Positions 63,504 to 64,000 of a stretch of DNA of 64,000 bases are shown here, in pieces. Source of the DNA: an uncultured Pelagibacteraceae bacterium (lineage in GTDB: Bacteria > Pseudomonadota > Alphaproteobacteria > Pelagibacterales > Pelagibacteraceae); NCBI GenBank assembly GCA_902567785.1, contig CACFOR010000005.1, forward strand, positions 1 through 64,000, given 5' to 3'. The notes under the pieces are model-generated. The model made no database searches. It saw only the letters and a list, made by a program, of their open reading frames with translations, and was not told the DNA's origin. The stretch's first letter is position 1, and each line of letters starts with the position of its first letter. The position numbers and the translations under genes were made by a program.

Positions 63504-63532
63504 TTTACTTGTTTTTTTTCCAAACATAATAT
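63504..63532 (+). promoter_or_regulatory. Possible promoter of rplY
   Basis: TTTACT (63504-63509) and TAATAT (63527-63532) with a 17-base spacer in the 49-base prs-rplY gap. Co-transcription with prs is equally possible. Confidence 0.35.
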
Positions 63533-63551
63533 AAAAAAACCACTCCAATTT

Positions 63552-64000
63552 ATGAATATTTTAAAAGCAACTAAAAGAGATAGCGCGTCTACTGGCCAGA
63601 TAAACAGGCTAAGATCTCAGGGGTTTATACCTGCTGTATTATACGGTGGTAAAAAAAATAATTTAAATATAAGCCTAAAAAAATTACACCTACAAAATAT
63701 AATTAATACTGAAACTTTTATGTCTAAAGTTTTTGATTTAGATATAGACGGTACTTCTGAAAAAGCACTACCTAGAGACATTGCTTATGATCCAATATCA
63801 GACGAACCAATACATATAGATTTTATGAGAATCACCAAAGGATCAAAATTAACTCTTAACATACCTGTTAAATTTATAAATTCAGATAAATCTCCTGGTC
63901 TAAAAAAAGGAGGAGTATTAAACATTGTAAGAAGAAAAGTAGAATTAAAATGCCCGGCGGAAAATATTCCTGACGAAATAATAGTAGATCTAGATAACAC
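63552..64000 (+). CDS. rplY: 50S ribosomal protein L25 (TL5/CTC form), cut by window edge
   Basis: The first 149 codons are present. The 5S rRNA-binding N-terminal domain reads RLRSQGFIPAVLYGGKK, then PRDIAYDPISDEPIHIDFMRI. After about residue 98 the TL5-type C-terminal domain follows (LTLNIPVKFINSDKSPGLKKGGVL). So this is the long, general-stress CTC-like form, usual in alphaproteobacteria. The stop lies outside the window. Confidence 0.93.
   Translation, partial: MNILKATKRDSASTGQINRLRSQGFIPAVLYGGKKNNLNISLKKLHLQNIINTETFMSKVFDLDIDGTSEKALPRDIAYDPISDEPIHIDFMRITKGSKLTLNIPVKFINSDKSPGLKKGGVLNIVRRKVELKCPAENIPDEIIVDLDN

Noticed and set aside
63785-64000. Minus-strand open frame at the right edge
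   Set aside because: It is the shadow of the rplY coding sequence, which reads clearly as L25 on the plus strand.

Overview
The window is 64 kb of very AT-rich (roughly 70 percent A+T by eye), densely packed bacterial chromosome with standard stop codons. Gene content and order point to a streamlined alphaproteobacterium of the SAR11/Pelagibacterales or HIMB59 kind: yqeY-dnaG-rpoD next to divergent carAB, lpxC-bamD-ligA after the division cluster, mlaA-mlaC, a MarR/response-regulator/kinase trio beside ilvE, and lgt-midA-pgeF-prs-rplY. Neighbouring genes commonly overlap by 1 to 20 bases, and arginine is written almost always as AGA. The lineage is an inference; no rRNA is present to settle it.

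Region by region. 1-791 holds the start of an AsmA-like envelope protein on the minus strand. 826-4571 is uvrD-pepP. 4545-26586 is one long minus-strand run of about 19 genes. Read in transcription order it is mraZ, ftsZ, rsmH, an FtsL-like gene, ftsI, a fused murE-murF, mraY, murD, ftsW, murG, murC, murB, ddl, ftsQ, ftsA, lpxC, bamD, ligA. This is a full division and cell wall (dcw) cluster, with ftsZ moved from its usual place after ftsA to second position behind mraZ. In front of mraZ lies a well-formed promoter covered by three 10-bp-spaced TGGGN repeats, the known MraZ recognition pattern, and beyond that the RNase P RNA gene (26867-27223) with its own promoter.

27266-29518 carries an AmpD-type amidase and the divergent mlaA-mlaC pair for outer-membrane lipid transport. 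29536-36776 is an accessory surface-glycan island: a GT4-like transferase, a GT2-like protein, a TPR-sulfotransferase, a GT17-like protein, a large membrane protein, a tRNA with CAU anticodon, a small TPR-like protein and an exostosin-like transferase. 36792-40988 is the macromolecular synthesis operon (yqeY-dnaG-rpoD), divergent from carAB (41122-45535).

45532-50463 holds a 2OG-Fe(II) oxygenase-like gene, an ELM1-like gene, guaC, trxB and an aspartate aminotransferase. 50497-56211 is a single-direction run uvrB, SDR reductase, folB, uvrC, pgsA, which mixes excision repair, folate and phospholipid synthesis. 56214-59831 has ilvE, then marR-ompR-envZ-like genes and a BMFP/UbiK-like small gene. 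59892-64000 carries lgt, midA, pgeF, prs and the start of rplY.

I found no phage, insertion sequence, CRISPR array or defence system. The most unusual things are architectural: the relocated ftsZ, the MurE-MurF fusion, the MraZ operator together with an out-of-frame leader ORF that owns the only good ribosome binding site there, an FtsL-like protein twice the normal length with a duplicated DKWxNSxP motif, and a primase that has lost most of its zinc ligands. The only gene-free stretch near 300 bases is 26587-26866, described under the mraZ promoter, operator and leader entries.
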